From positions 620,001-684,000 of the forward strand of contig NZ_JAIGNM010000001.1 in the NCBI RefSeq assembly GCF_019711495.1: a DNA stretch of 64,000 bases, in the 5' to 3' direction. Shown piece after piece: positions 44,187 through 53,269 of the stretch. The notes under the pieces are model-generated. The model was not told the origin of the DNA. It did no database searches and saw only the letters and a program-made list of their open reading frames with translations. The position numbers and the translations under genes were made by a program. Position 1 is the first letter of the stretch. Every line of letters begins with the position of its first letter. The stretch comes from Qipengyuania xiamenensis. GTDB lineage: Bacteria; Pseudomonadota; Alphaproteobacteria; Sphingomonadales; Sphingomonadaceae.

Positions 44187-45404
44187 TCAGCCCACCTTGC
44201 GCTTTTCTGCATAGGCAGGACGCGGCGCGAGGTTCTCTGCGGGCTTGTCGGACGGCCGAGGTTTCGTCGGGCCGCCAGTCAGCCTCAGCAAGTCCATTTC
44301 GTAGAGCAACATGCGATTGACGATCTCGACGTCATAGGTCCGCTCGGCGCGCGTGCGAGAGCGCGTCGCCATGTCGAACACGAGGTTGGGCTCGGCCACG
44401 AATTTCATCATCGCGCGGGCAAGGTCCTGCGCATTTCCGGGTTTGACGAGAAACCCGTTGGACCCGTCGTCGATCGCATCGCGGCAGCCGGGCATGTCGG
44501 TCGTGATCACTGCCCGACCCGTCGAAAGCGCTTCCAATATCGTGCGTGGAAGTCCCTCGCGGTAGGTGGACGGCAGGACGAAGACCGAACTGTCGGCGAG
44601 ATAAGGCCGCACGTCGTCGGTCCCCGGCACGAATTCGACAGGATACTCCCGAGCGAAGCCGGCAATTTCGTCCTCGGCAAAGCCAGCCGGGTTCTCCCCG
44701 TCGATATGGCCTAGCACTGTGAATTCGCAGCGCTCGCAAGACTGCTTCACCACGCGTGACGCCTCGAGGAATTCGAGGATCCCCTTGTTACGCAGCAATC
44801 GCGCTACCAGCAGGAAGTGCATCCTGCCGTGGGGTGGCTCGACCTTGGGAAAGCGCTGCAGGTCGACCCCGGAGCCGGGGACCTGCAGGACGTTCTGATC
44901 GGGGCTGATGATGCCCAGATCCAGCATGTCCTGGCGGTCGTCCGAGTTGAAAACGAAGATCGTCTGCGCCCGGCGCACCGCCAACCGATAGAGGCGCGCC
45001 ACTGCCGAACGGATCAGCGGGCGCACGCCGCTATCCGGGCTGAAGACATGGCCCAGTCCCGACATCAGCGGGAAGAAGCGCGGGATGCCGAGCAGGCGCG
45101 AGACCAGCCCGCCATAAACGATCGGCTTCTGCGTGTAGGCGAGCACCAGTTCGGGCCGCTCGCGCAGGAACAGGAAGAAATATTGCAGCATCAGCCAGAG
45201 ATCGGCGAAGGGGTTCATCCCTGCCCGGCTCATCGACACCGTGCGAAACTCGATCCCGCTTTCGGCCAGTTCGCGTTCGACCTTCTCGTCGTGATCGGGA
45301 GCGACAGCCACGACCTCGTGTCCGTTCGCCTTCATCGCCCGCAGCAAGTCGCCGCGAAAATTCGTCAGCGAATATGCGAGGCTCGATAGTACGACGATCT
45401 TCAA
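44187..45404 (-). CDS. GT4-family glycosyltransferase
   Basis: A 405-residue GT-B enzyme. N-terminal KIVVLSSLAYSLTNFRGDLL and VLAYTQKPIVYGGL; C-terminal HFLLVARLLRNKGILEFLEA and the donor-binding EGLPRTILEALSTGRAVITT with the E-x7-E pair. It transfers a sugar from a nucleotide donor to a lipid-linked acceptor at the cytosolic face. The TTG start is chosen with GAAGGA nine bases upstream and because family members begin there; a longer opening of 82 codons runs into the divergent promoter region. First gene of the leftward arm of the polysaccharide locus. Confidence 0.87.
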   Translation of the reverse strand: MKIVVLSSLAYSLTNFRGDLLRAMKANGHEVVAVAPDHDEKVERELAESGIEFRTVSMSRAGMNPFADLWLMLQYFFLFLRERPELVLAYTQKPIVYGGLVSRLLGIPRFFPLMSGLGHVFSPDSGVRPLIRSAVARLYRLAVRRAQTIFVFNSDDRQDMLDLGIISPDQNVLQVPGSGVDLQRFPKVEPPHGRMHFLLVARLLRNKGILEFLEASRVVKQSCERCEFTVLGHIDGENPAGFAEDEIAGFAREYPVEFVPGTDDVRPYLADSSVFVLPSTYREGLPRTILEALSTGRAVITTDMPGCRDAIDDGSNGFLVKPGNAQDLARAMMKFVAEPNLVFDMATRSRTRAERTYDVEIVNRMLLYEMDLLRLTGGPTKPRPSDKPAENLAPRPAYAEKRKVG

Positions 45405-45445
45405 CTTCGCGGGTCCTTCCGGCCGGTTCTCGTGCCATGTTCTCC

Positions 45446-45469
45446 GGAGGACGGGAAAATTCGTCCTCC
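45446..45469. promoter_or_regulatory. Perfect 8-bp inverted repeat in the divergent polysaccharide promoter region
   Basis: GGAGGACG and CGTCCTCC flank GGAAAATT. It sits in the 340-base gap (45,405-45,744) between the leftward glycosyltransferase and the rightward dehydratase gene, the only long divergent gap in the locus. It could be an operator or a leader hairpin of the leftward mRNA. The remainder of the gap shows a further short repeat AGCCC/GGGCT near 45,600 and no other identifiable element. Confidence 0.4.
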
Positions 45470-45744
45470 ACGCAAGGACATATTCGGCGCGAAGCGGGCG
45501 CGGGTTCAATCGGCAATAGGGGGCATACTCCTTTGAGATGGCACCGGGGCGATCAGGCCAAATGGGTAAGACCCTGCCCATCCGTTCCGACATGGGATTA
45601 GCCCCACCACCACCTTGGGCTGATTGCGACCATTCCGGTTGATGTCTCATTGCGCCGCTGCCGAGCGTGCCGTGATCGACTATCCCAGAGCAGCACCGAT
45701 TTCATGTCCCATCATCCGCACGCACAGGAAGGCCGATCGCCAGC

Positions 45745-47832
45745 ATGACCGACGAGGTTAGATCCGCGAACGACGATTGGAATGCCGCCAGCGGCAGGAC
45801 CCCTCCGATCCGCAAGGTCGTCGGCCTGGGACGTGCGCATCGCCAGGTCCGCCCCTATCGCCGCACCTCCATTCGGTGGCTCTTGCGGACCGTGCTGCTG
45901 GCATTGCTCGACATGACGGCGTTCATCGTCAGCCTTCTCGCGGTGGGAATGATGGTTCCGCTGTCGGGTTATGGGCTCGACGTGACCTTCCCTCCCGCGC
46001 TGCTGGGATTTGCCGCGACTGCGACCGCGACCCTGCTGGTGTTTCGCATGTACCGCCAGAGCTGGCGCTTCTTCGGCTTTGCCCATGCTGCGGGCGTTGT
46101 CGGCCTCGGACTGCTGGGTTCTGCACTGGGCTGGACGCTCCTGATCCTCGGCCAGGAGGCAACGCTCGGGCTCGGTCTTGTCGCCGCCGCACTAACGCAG
46201 TGGATGCTGGCGACGGGGCTGCTGATGGCCCTCAGGTCGTTGCGGCGGATTGCCCGTGAAAACATGGCAGGCACCAAGATCAGGCTTGGCGCGGCGGTCA
46301 GGGCCGACCTTCCCCAAGCCCTGCTGATCGGACCCGCGCAATGGGCCATGTCGGTCATCGAACTGATGCGGGCCGAGGATGATCCGCAATTCGCCATCGC
46401 CGGCATATTGCTGCCTTCCGAAGCCGACGTGATCGACCGGATCGGCGGCGTGCGCGTGCTTGGCAGTCACGACAAGCTGGTCGAAATCGCCAAGGCGGCC
46501 GAAGCGCAGGGTCGACCGTTCTCGCTCGCAATCACTCTCGATGACGGAATGTACCTCGGCAATCGCGAGATGACCCGGCTCACGCACCGGGCGCGCGAGC
46601 TCGGGCTCGAGCTTTCCCGCATCAAGAACCACTGGAGCCAGATACTCCAGCGCCCCGGCGCAGAGGACCCCAAGAACCTGTCGGTCCCCGACCTGCTCGG
46701 TCGCAACGAGTTCGAAATGGAAGGCGACGTCATCACGCGCCAGATCGAGGGACAGAGCGTCCTCGTCACCGGAGCCGGCGGCACCATCGGCGGCGAGCTC
46801 GCTCGACAGCTAGCGAGCTTCCGTCCGTCACGCCTCATCCTGCTCGAGCTGTGCGAATTCAATCTCTATTCGATCGAGATGACGCTGAGGGAGAAGTATC
46901 CCGATCTCGAGATCCATCCCGAACTTTGCGACATCCGTTCACGCGACGAAGTGAACCGCGTGTTCGAAAAGCACCGTCCTTCGGTGGTCTATCACGCCGC
47001 AGCACTCAAGCATGTGCCGATTGTCGAACTCAATCCCTGCGCAGGCGTCCACACCAATATCATCGGTACCAAGCACATCGCCGATGCCGTTACCGAATTC
47101 GGCGCGCGGGCGATGGTCCAGGTCTCGACCGACAAGGCCGTGAACCCCGTCGGGATGATGGGCGCCACCAAGCGTATCGGCGAGCTCTACAGCCAGGCGC
47201 TCGACATGTGCGGTGTCGACGATCCAGATGCCCCGCGCTTCATGACAGTTCGCTTCGGCAATGTGCTCGGTTCGAGCGGGTCGATCCTGCCGCTCTTCCG
47301 GCGCCAGCTGGAGGAAGGCAAGCCGCTCACCGTCACCCATCCGGACATCGAGCGTTTCTTCATGACCGTACGCGAGGCTGTGCAGCTCATCCTCCAGAGC
47401 AGCGCATCGGCTCTGGCCGAAGACCTCGAGCGTGGCAGCATCTACGTCCTCGACATGGGCAAGCCGGTGCGGATCGTCGACCTCGCCTATCGCCTGATCG
47501 CGCAGTACGGCCTCGAGCCGGAAGTCGATGTCGAAATCCAGTATGTCGGCCTGCGACCGGGCGAGAAACTCTACGAGGAGTTGTTCGACGATTGCGAGGA
47601 AGAGGTGCCTTCCAAGATCGGCGGCATCTTCGAAGCACGCTCGCATCCGATCCCGCTGCCCTTCATCAACAAGAGCATCGACCGGCTGTTCGAAGCCGTG
47701 AGGCGCAATGACGCCGCAGAGGCCGAACGCATCGCCCACCACCTGGTGAAAATTCCCAGCAGCGGTGCGCGCTTCGACCTTATCACGCCCAAGAAGAAGC
47801 CCAGCCTGGTCGATACGGCAGCGACCCCATGA
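45745..47832 (+). CDS. Membrane-bound NDP-sugar 4,6-dehydratase (CapD/WbpM-type)
   Basis: A 695-residue protein with four N-terminal membrane helices (about 46-72, 84-104, 113-137, 140-166), a nucleotide-binding-like central region, and a Rossmann dehydratase domain: VTGAGGTIGGELARQL (342-357), YHAAALKHVPIVE, STDKAVNPVGMMGATKRIGE with the Met-for-Tyr typical of this subfamily, and RFGNVLGSSGSILPLFRRQL. It makes a 4-keto-6-deoxy sugar from UDP-GlcNAc or a relative, the entry to amino deoxy sugars. The aminotransferase directly follows with a four-base overlap. Confidence 0.92.
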   Translation: MTDEVRSANDDWNAASGRTPPIRKVVGLGRAHRQVRPYRRTSIRWLLRTVLLALLDMTAFIVSLLAVGMMVPLSGYGLDVTFPPALLGFAATATATLLVFRMYRQSWRFFGFAHAAGVVGLGLLGSALGWTLLILGQEATLGLGLVAAALTQWMLATGLLMALRSLRRIARENMAGTKIRLGAAVRADLPQALLIGPAQWAMSVIELMRAEDDPQFAIAGILLPSEADVIDRIGGVRVLGSHDKLVEIAKAAEAQGRPFSLAITLDDGMYLGNREMTRLTHRARELGLELSRIKNHWSQILQRPGAEDPKNLSVPDLLGRNEFEMEGDVITRQIEGQSVLVTGAGGTIGGELARQLASFRPSRLILLELCEFNLYSIEMTLREKYPDLEIHPELCDIRSRDEVNRVFEKHRPSVVYHAAALKHVPIVELNPCAGVHTNIIGTKHIADAVTEFGARAMVQVSTDKAVNPVGMMGATKRIGELYSQALDMCGVDDPDAPRFMTVRFGNVLGSSGSILPLFRRQLEEGKPLTVTHPDIERFFMTVREAVQLILQSSASALAEDLERGSIYVLDMGKPVRIVDLAYRLIAQYGLEPEVDVEIQYVGLRPGEKLYEELFDDCEEEVPSKIGGIFEARSHPIPLPFINKSIDRLFEAVRRNDAAEAERIAHHLVKIPSSGARFDLITPKKKPSLVDTAATP

Positions 47833-49049
47833 ACATCTTCACCCCCAAGGAGAAACCCGTCGCGGCCCTGCGTCCACGCGCCAGCCACTGGCCCCGTCAC
47901 GAGCAGGACGAGATCGACGCCGTGGTTGCGGTTCTCGCCACGGGGCAGGTGAACGGTCTGGTCCATGCACAGCAGACGACCCTCTTCGCAGAGGAGTTCG
48001 CCGAGTACATCGACATGCCTCATGGCTTCTGCGTGGCGAATGGCACCGTAGCGCTCGAAGTAGCGATGCGGGCCCTCGGCATCGGTCCGGGCGACGAGGT
48101 AATCGTCCCGGCACGCAGCTTCTTCGCGACCGCCAGCGCAGTGCTTGCCGTGGGAGCGACGCCCGCCTTTGCCGATATCGACGCCAGCACGCACAATATA
48201 GATCCGGAATCGATCGAGCGGCTGGAGGGGCCCAAGACCAAGGCAATTCTCTGCGTCCACCTCGGCGGATTGCCCGCAGACATGCCGAGCATCTGCGCGA
48301 TCGCGGAAAAGCATGGCCTCAAGGTGATCGAAGACTGCGCACAGGCCCACGGTGCTGCAATCGATGGCCGCAAGGCAGGCTCATGGGGCGATGCCTCCGC
48401 ATTCTCCTTCTGCACCGACAAGATCATGTCGACGGGCGGCGAAGGCGGCATCTGCCTTTTCCGTGAAGAGGAAGCTGCCGAGCGCGGGTGGTCCTACAAG
48501 GATCATGGCAAATGCCGTGCAACTATGCGCGACGGGCAAGGCATGCCGGGGCAGTTCCGCTATGTCTGCAACCAGCCGGGGACCAATTTCCGCATGACCG
48601 AAATGCAGGCGGCAATCGGCCGCCGCCAGCTCCATACACTGCCGGGCTGGCTGGATCGTCGACGCATGAATGCCGAGATCCTGACCCATGCGCTCGAGAG
48701 CGATCCGCGCGTCTCCCTGCAACTGGCTCCGCCGGGCTACCAACACGCCTACTACAAGTTCAACTTCGCCCTCACCGATCCGGTTGGCGAGACGGTAGAA
48801 GACCTGCGGACGCGCCTGATCGAGCGGTTGCACGCAACGGGGATCGCCATCGGGACAGGCTCCTGCCCCGACATGAGCCTCGAACGGGCCTTCGAAGGCC
48901 TGGAGGTGAAGCGTGATGGCGAACTTCCTGTCGCCCGCGACCTCGGCCGCAGGTCCCTGATGCTGCAAGTGGATCATACCCTGCTGTGTGACGACATGCG
49001 CGCGACTGCCACTGCCCTGCTTCTCGCACTGGACGGGGAAGCCGGGTGA
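47829..49049 (+). CDS. DegT/DnrJ/EryC1/StrS-type sugar aminotransferase
   Basis: A 406-residue PLP enzyme. Features: ANGTVALEVAMRALGIGPGD (about 70-89), VIEDCAQAHGA with Asp169 binding PLP, and SFCTDKIMSTGGEGG with the Schiff-base Lys198. It transfers an amino group to a keto sugar, presumably that made by the dehydratase upstream (4-base overlap). The C-terminal half includes the PGFR/NFRMTEMQAAIGRRQL-type stretch. Complete. Confidence 0.93.
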   Translation: MNIFTPKEKPVAALRPRASHWPRHEQDEIDAVVAVLATGQVNGLVHAQQTTLFAEEFAEYIDMPHGFCVANGTVALEVAMRALGIGPGDEVIVPARSFFATASAVLAVGATPAFADIDASTHNIDPESIERLEGPKTKAILCVHLGGLPADMPSICAIAEKHGLKVIEDCAQAHGAAIDGRKAGSWGDASAFSFCTDKIMSTGGEGGICLFREEEAAERGWSYKDHGKCRATMRDGQGMPGQFRYVCNQPGTNFRMTEMQAAIGRRQLHTLPGWLDRRRMNAEILTHALESDPRVSLQLAPPGYQHAYYKFNFALTDPVGETVEDLRTRLIERLHATGIAIGTGSCPDMSLERAFEGLEVKRDGELPVARDLGRRSLMLQVDHTLLCDDMRATATALLLALDGEAG

Positions 49050-49894
49050 CAGCAGTGCGCAAGCCAGACTTTGTCATCATCGGAGCAGCCAAGGCGGCAA
49101 CCACCTGGATCCAGGCGCAGCTTCAGGCCAATCCGGCAATCTTCATGCCCGATCCGGAGCCGCACTTCTTCTCGCGCGAATACGAGAAGGGCGAAGATCA
49201 TTACCTCGACTGGTTCCGCGACCACCCTGCCCGCGCGACCTTGCTCGGTGAGAAGTCCGCAGATTACCTGTCCGATCCCCACGTCGCAGCGCGGATGGCG
49301 AAGATGCTTCCGGACGCGCGCCTGGTAGTCCAGCTGCGCAATCCGGTCGGCAGGGCCTATTCGGACTACAAGATGTTCTACCGTCGCGGCGAGGTGAACG
49401 ATCGACCGGAAGACTACCTTTCCGACCCGGACAATCCCCACCCTCGCTTCCTTCTGGACGGCCTTTACGGAAAGCACCTGTCCGGCTGGCTCGAGCATTT
49501 TCCGCGCGAGCAATTGCTCGTCTTCACCTACGAGGATGTCTCGCGCGATCCCGTCGGCGTCATCGAGAGGGTTTGCGGCCACATCGGCGCACCGATCACC
49601 ATCGACGACGAGCTGATCTACAAGCGCGAGAACAACAGCCGCGAAATGCTTCTCCCGCTGCTGATGCGCAAGGTGCTTGCGCCGTTCAAAGAGCCGGTCC
49701 GTCCTTTGAGGGGCAAATTCTGGTTCGAAAGCGCCCGGTCGCTGCTGGCACGCGAGGTGCGCTATCCTCAACTCGATCCCAAGCTTCGCGAGCACATGGA
49801 TGACTTCTATCGCGAAGACATCGAACTTACCGAGCAGCTCACCGGCCTCGACCTGTCGGCATGGAAAGCGCCGGCGGCAAGCGCGGTCGCCTGA
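49046..49894 (+). CDS. PAPS-dependent sulfotransferase
   Basis: A 282-residue sulfotransferase. The 5'-phosphosulfate loop is FVIIGAAKAATTWIQAQLQ (about 9-27) and the 3'-phosphate stretch is QLRNPVGRAYSDYKMF with Arg98 and Ser106. It transfers sulfate from PAPS to a carbohydrate hydroxyl or amine. GTG start overlapping the aminotransferase stop by four bases ties it to sugar synthesis, so the polymer is predicted to be sulfated. No PAPS-making genes are in the window. Confidence 0.88.
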   Translation: MTAVRKPDFVIIGAAKAATTWIQAQLQANPAIFMPDPEPHFFSREYEKGEDHYLDWFRDHPARATLLGEKSADYLSDPHVAARMAKMLPDARLVVQLRNPVGRAYSDYKMFYRRGEVNDRPEDYLSDPDNPHPRFLLDGLYGKHLSGWLEHFPREQLLVFTYEDVSRDPVGVIERVCGHIGAPITIDDELIYKRENNSREMLLPLLMRKVLAPFKEPVRPLRGKFWFESARSLLAREVRYPQLDPKLREHMDDFYREDIELTEQLTGLDLSAWKAPAASAVA

Positions 49895-50033
49895 GCGCAC
49901 CTACCCCATAAGGATTAGTCGCGAGAACCGCTTTGTGGTCATCGACTTAATTGTCCACCAGCAGGTGTCCTGCATGCGCTAGGGTCACCCGTGAAGGTCC
50001 ATCAGGACGGGTGCAATAATAACGGAGAAAACA

Positions 50034-50609
50034 ATGTCCCGCTTACTCGGATTGCTCGGCATGGCGTTCTTCGCCGCCTTTTCAAGCGCAGCACTCACCG
50101 GGTGCGGCGGACCGGGTGGACTAGCGACAATTCCGGCACCTCCGGGCGGCGAATACCGCGTGAATACCGGCGATACGCTGAAGATCACCGTGCAGGACCT
50201 CGATGCGGCATCAGGCGACTACACGGTCGACGATTCCGGAACCATTTCCCTTCCTATGGTCAAGCAGATCGAGGTCCGCGGACTTACCTTCCGCGAAATC
50301 GGTTCGAAGGTCGAAGACCAGTATCGCAGCGCCGGCATTCTCAATGCGCCGGTCGTCAACGTGCAGCCCGCGGCCCTGCGCCCGTTCTACGTGCTGGGTG
50401 AAGTGAACCGTCCCGGCGAGTTTACCTATCGCCAGGGCATGACCGTACTCGCAGCCATTTCCGCAGCGGGCGGCTACACCTATCGCGCCGATTCCGGAGA
50501 GGTGGAAGTGACACGCAACATCGACGGCCGCGAAGTCGTCGGCAAGGCGGACGAGACCACGCTGGTCATGCCGGGCGACCGCATCCGCGTCTACGAGCGC
50601 TGGTTCTGA
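50034..50609 (+). CDS. Polysaccharide export lipoprotein (Wza-type)
   Basis: A 191-residue outer-membrane lipoprotein: signal and lipobox LTGC with Cys24, then a Poly_export domain (GEYRVNTGDTLKITVQDLD, DDSGTISLPMVKQIEVRGLT) and a SLBB-like domain (PFYVLGEVNRPGEFTYRQGM, VLAAISAAGGYTYRAD). It is short compared with E. coli Wza, as is usual for Alphaproteobacterial versions, and forms the export channel with the Wzc-type protein. GGAG precedes the ATG. The next gene starts three bases after its stop. Confidence 0.92.
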   Translation: MSRLLGLLGMAFFAAFSSAALTGCGGPGGLATIPAPPGGEYRVNTGDTLKITVQDLDAASGDYTVDDSGTISLPMVKQIEVRGLTFREIGSKVEDQYRSAGILNAPVVNVQPAALRPFYVLGEVNRPGEFTYRQGMTVLAAISAAGGYTYRADSGEVEVTRNIDGREVVGKADETTLVMPGDRIRVYERWF

Positions 50610-50612
50610 TCG

Positions 50613-51839
50613 ATGCGGGGGGCAACATTTCTCTCGCTTTCTGTCGCAGCAGCGGCGCTCGTTCATGCACCGCTGGCCGCCCAGTCGCTGCCCGATACGG
50701 CGCCTGCAATCCCGCGTGACGATCCCGAGTACGAGATCGATCCGACCCGCATCGGCCCGTTCGACGTGACGGTCGGCGTGCGCGCGAGCACGCAATACGA
50801 CAGCAACCTCTATGCCCTGCCCGACAACGAGATCGACGACGTCGTTTTCGAACTGTCTCCTTATGTCACCGCGGCAATCGACAGCGGGAAATCCCGCTTC
50901 GAAATCGGGACGCAATCGGTGGTCCGCCGCCATGCCGACCAGACGACCGAGGATTCCGAAGCTGCACGCTTTTTCGGCGATTTCACATGGACGCCTGTCG
51001 AGGGAGAGTCGCTTGGCTTCGGCGCGCAGTTCGAGCGTGCCATCGAGGACAGGGGCGACCCGGAAGCTCGCGATGTCCTGGCACCGGGACCGCGTCAAAT
51101 CGACATCCTGAGCGGCAATGGCCATTACCGCCGCGAACGCGGACGGATCCTGCTCGATCTTCAGGCCGATGTCGCGAAATATAACGCGCGGTCCGTGGTC
51201 GACGACAACCGCGATTTCACGTCCTACAGCGGCAGCGCCACCGTCGGCTTCCGGGTCGCAGGTTCTGTCTTCGTGACCGCAACGGGCTTTGCCAGCCGCC
51301 GCGATTTCCGGCTCGAGACCGATCTTGCCGGACTGGAGCGCAATTCCACGACATGGGGTGGCCGTGCAGGTCTCAGCTTCGCACCGGGCGGCCTCGTCGA
51401 GGGCGCGATCTCCGCAGGTGTCTTCCGCTTCGAACCCGACGAGCCGACTTTCGATGATCGCACCGGGTTCTCGCTCGCGGCGAACGTGACCTACCGGCCG
51501 CAGCGGCGCACCGCGCTGACGCTATCGGGCTCGAGCGGCGATGTCGCCACTTTCCGCAACGGGGCGACCGGGCGAACTGACACGACCCTCCGCCTGACCT
51601 GGCAGCAGGAAATCCGCCACAACCTCTATTCCTCGCTATCGGTGGGGTATCGCCGCAGCAAGTTCCGCGGAACGGACATCGAGCAAGAAACCGCTATCGT
51701 GCGCGGCGAGCTGGAGTTTCTCGTGAGCCGTCACCTGTCTGTGGTGGCCGATGCCAGCTACGGAGACCGGCAGAGCGACCTGTTGAGCGACGAGTTCGAC
51801 CGGTTCCGTGGTGGGGTTGGCCTGAGGCTCAGGTACTGA
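50613..51839 (+). CDS. Outer-membrane beta-barrel protein of the polysaccharide locus
   Basis: A 408-residue protein with a signal peptide (MRGATFLSLSVAAAALVHAP, cleavage near LAA), a short acidic linker and many amphipathic strands (for example TVGVRASTQYDSNLYAL, LRLTWQQEIRHNLYSSLSVG), ending with aromatic GVGLRLRY, the classic C-terminal barrel signal. It belongs to the barrel type often found beside Wza in Sphingomonadales. Role in export or surface attachment is inferred from position. Convergent with the flippase gene 41 bases on; a short GCGGC/GCCGC hairpin lies between. Confidence 0.82.
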   Translation: MRGATFLSLSVAAAALVHAPLAAQSLPDTAPAIPRDDPEYEIDPTRIGPFDVTVGVRASTQYDSNLYALPDNEIDDVVFELSPYVTAAIDSGKSRFEIGTQSVVRRHADQTTEDSEAARFFGDFTWTPVEGESLGFGAQFERAIEDRGDPEARDVLAPGPRQIDILSGNGHYRRERGRILLDLQADVAKYNARSVVDDNRDFTSYSGSATVGFRVAGSVFVTATGFASRRDFRLETDLAGLERNSTTWGGRAGLSFAPGGLVEGAISAGVFRFEPDEPTFDDRTGFSLAANVTYRPQRRTALTLSGSSGDVATFRNGATGRTDTTLRLTWQQEIRHNLYSSLSVGYRRSKFRGTDIEQETAIVRGELEFLVSRHLSVVADASYGDRQSDLLSDEFDRFRGGVGLRLRY

Positions 51840-51880
51840 CGCAGCGGCGAAGCCGCGCCCATCAATCCCGAAGCGATATC

Positions 51881-53269
51881 CTAATCGGCGGTTCCTTCCA
51901 TGGCCTTGCGCGACTCCCGCCACCAGACGACGTCGAGCGCGACGGCGGTCAGCAGGCCAAACGCGATGTGCGCAAGGTTCGCCCCCAGGGCGCCGTAGAT
52001 CGGCATGGTCACGAATGCCGTGATGAAGAAGAGGACGGTAGACAGCGCCGCAACCTTCAGGACGACACCCGGCCTGCCCATCGAAAGCAGTGCTGATCGC
52101 GAGGGCGCCGCGTGAAGGATCAGGATCACCGCGACCATCTGGGCGATCAGGAGACCGTATGCCTCTGCAAACTCGCTACCGAGAACCAGCGCTATCGCCG
52201 GTTTGCCAAGGAAGATCGTCGCGACCAGTGCCGCAAGGCCGATCGCCAGCAGGGCGAGCTGCAATCGGGAGGTGACCGTGCGGAAGGCACGGATTTCAAG
52301 CTTGGCCCAGAGCCGCGCCATATCGGGATACATCACGGCCTGCACATTCGCCCCGATCTGCATCGCGACCTTCGCGACGCGTTTGGCGATGTGGTAGAAA
52401 CCGGCCGACGACGCTCCCCCGAGAGCGCCGACCAGCAACGTGTCGGCTTCCTGCGTCATGGTCCGCAAGGTGCTCGAGATATTGGTCGACCAGGCGAAGC
52501 TCATGAAGCCCGGGAAGCGCTGCGGCAGGTTTCTCCACTCTGCTTTGAGCGGGTTTGCCACGCCCTGCCTCTTGAGGCTCCTGAAGCTGATAAAGAGGAA
52601 CAGCGCGGTGTCGAAGATCTGCACCCCGGTCCAGATCAGGATGAACGCGAGCACGTCCAACCCCATTAGGAAGGCGCCGAAGGCGAGCACGATGCGGACG
52701 AAGCTCGAAACCGTCTGCAGATAGGCAAGCGTCCGGAACTGGCCTCCCAAGCGCAGGGCGGCAGTGGGAAACCCGCGGATGTTGAGGGCGATCGCCGCTG
52801 CGAAGATCATGACCAGCGGCAGGTCTTCCGACTGCAGGCCGATCGTTTGCATCAGCAGCAGTCCGCCACCGATGGTGAGAGCCGCGGCAAGCAGGCAACT
52901 CGCCGTGTCGAGCAGGAGTCCGTAGAGGAAGAGCGAACCCATGCGGTCGCTGTCGAATGACTGTTCTTCGCTGGCCGCGAAACGGATCAGCGGCTGCCAC
53001 GATTCGAACCTCACGAGACGTTCGCTAAAGCGGCCCAGTGTGAGGACCAGAACGAAGACCCCGAACTGCTCGGTACCCAGCGTACGCGCCGCCAGCGCCG
53101 TCCCGAGGAGCATGAGCAGGCTGTTCGCGATATTCCCGCCGAACAGGTGGAGGATGCTGACGAGGCGCGATCCGAAGAAGGACTTGCCCAGCTTTCCGGA
53201 AAGCGCGGCTGCATCATTGGCCGCCGGGGTGTCCGCCACCTCGGCAGGATATCGGGAGGGTTGGCTCAC
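51881..53269 (-). CDS. Oligosaccharide flippase (Wzx-like, MATE/MOP type)
   Basis: A 462-residue membrane protein with 12 or more helices. GGNIANSLLMLLGTALAART, RLVRFESWQPLIRFAA and FAWSTNISSTLRTMTQEADT then LLVGALGGASSAGFY are typical of Wzx flippases, which turn lipid-linked repeat units across the inner membrane. GTG start overlapping the stop of the ligase/polymerase gene fixes the frame beginning; a 17-codon longer opening exists. The four-base overlap couples it to that gene. Confidence 0.9.
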   Translation of the reverse strand: MSQPSRYPAEVADTPAANDAAALSGKLGKSFFGSRLVSILHLFGGNIANSLLMLLGTALAARTLGTEQFGVFVLVLTLGRFSERLVRFESWQPLIRFAASEEQSFDSDRMGSLFLYGLLLDTASCLLAAALTIGGGLLLMQTIGLQSEDLPLVMIFAAAIALNIRGFPTAALRLGGQFRTLAYLQTVSSFVRIVLAFGAFLMGLDVLAFILIWTGVQIFDTALFLFISFRSLKRQGVANPLKAEWRNLPQRFPGFMSFAWSTNISSTLRTMTQEADTLLVGALGGASSAGFYHIAKRVAKVAMQIGANVQAVMYPDMARLWAKLEIRAFRTVTSRLQLALLAIGLAALVATIFLGKPAIALVLGSEFAEAYGLLIAQMVAVILILHAAPSRSALLSMGRPGVVLKVAALSTVLFFITAFVTMPIYGALGANLAHIAFGLLTAVALDVVWWRESRKAMEGTAD

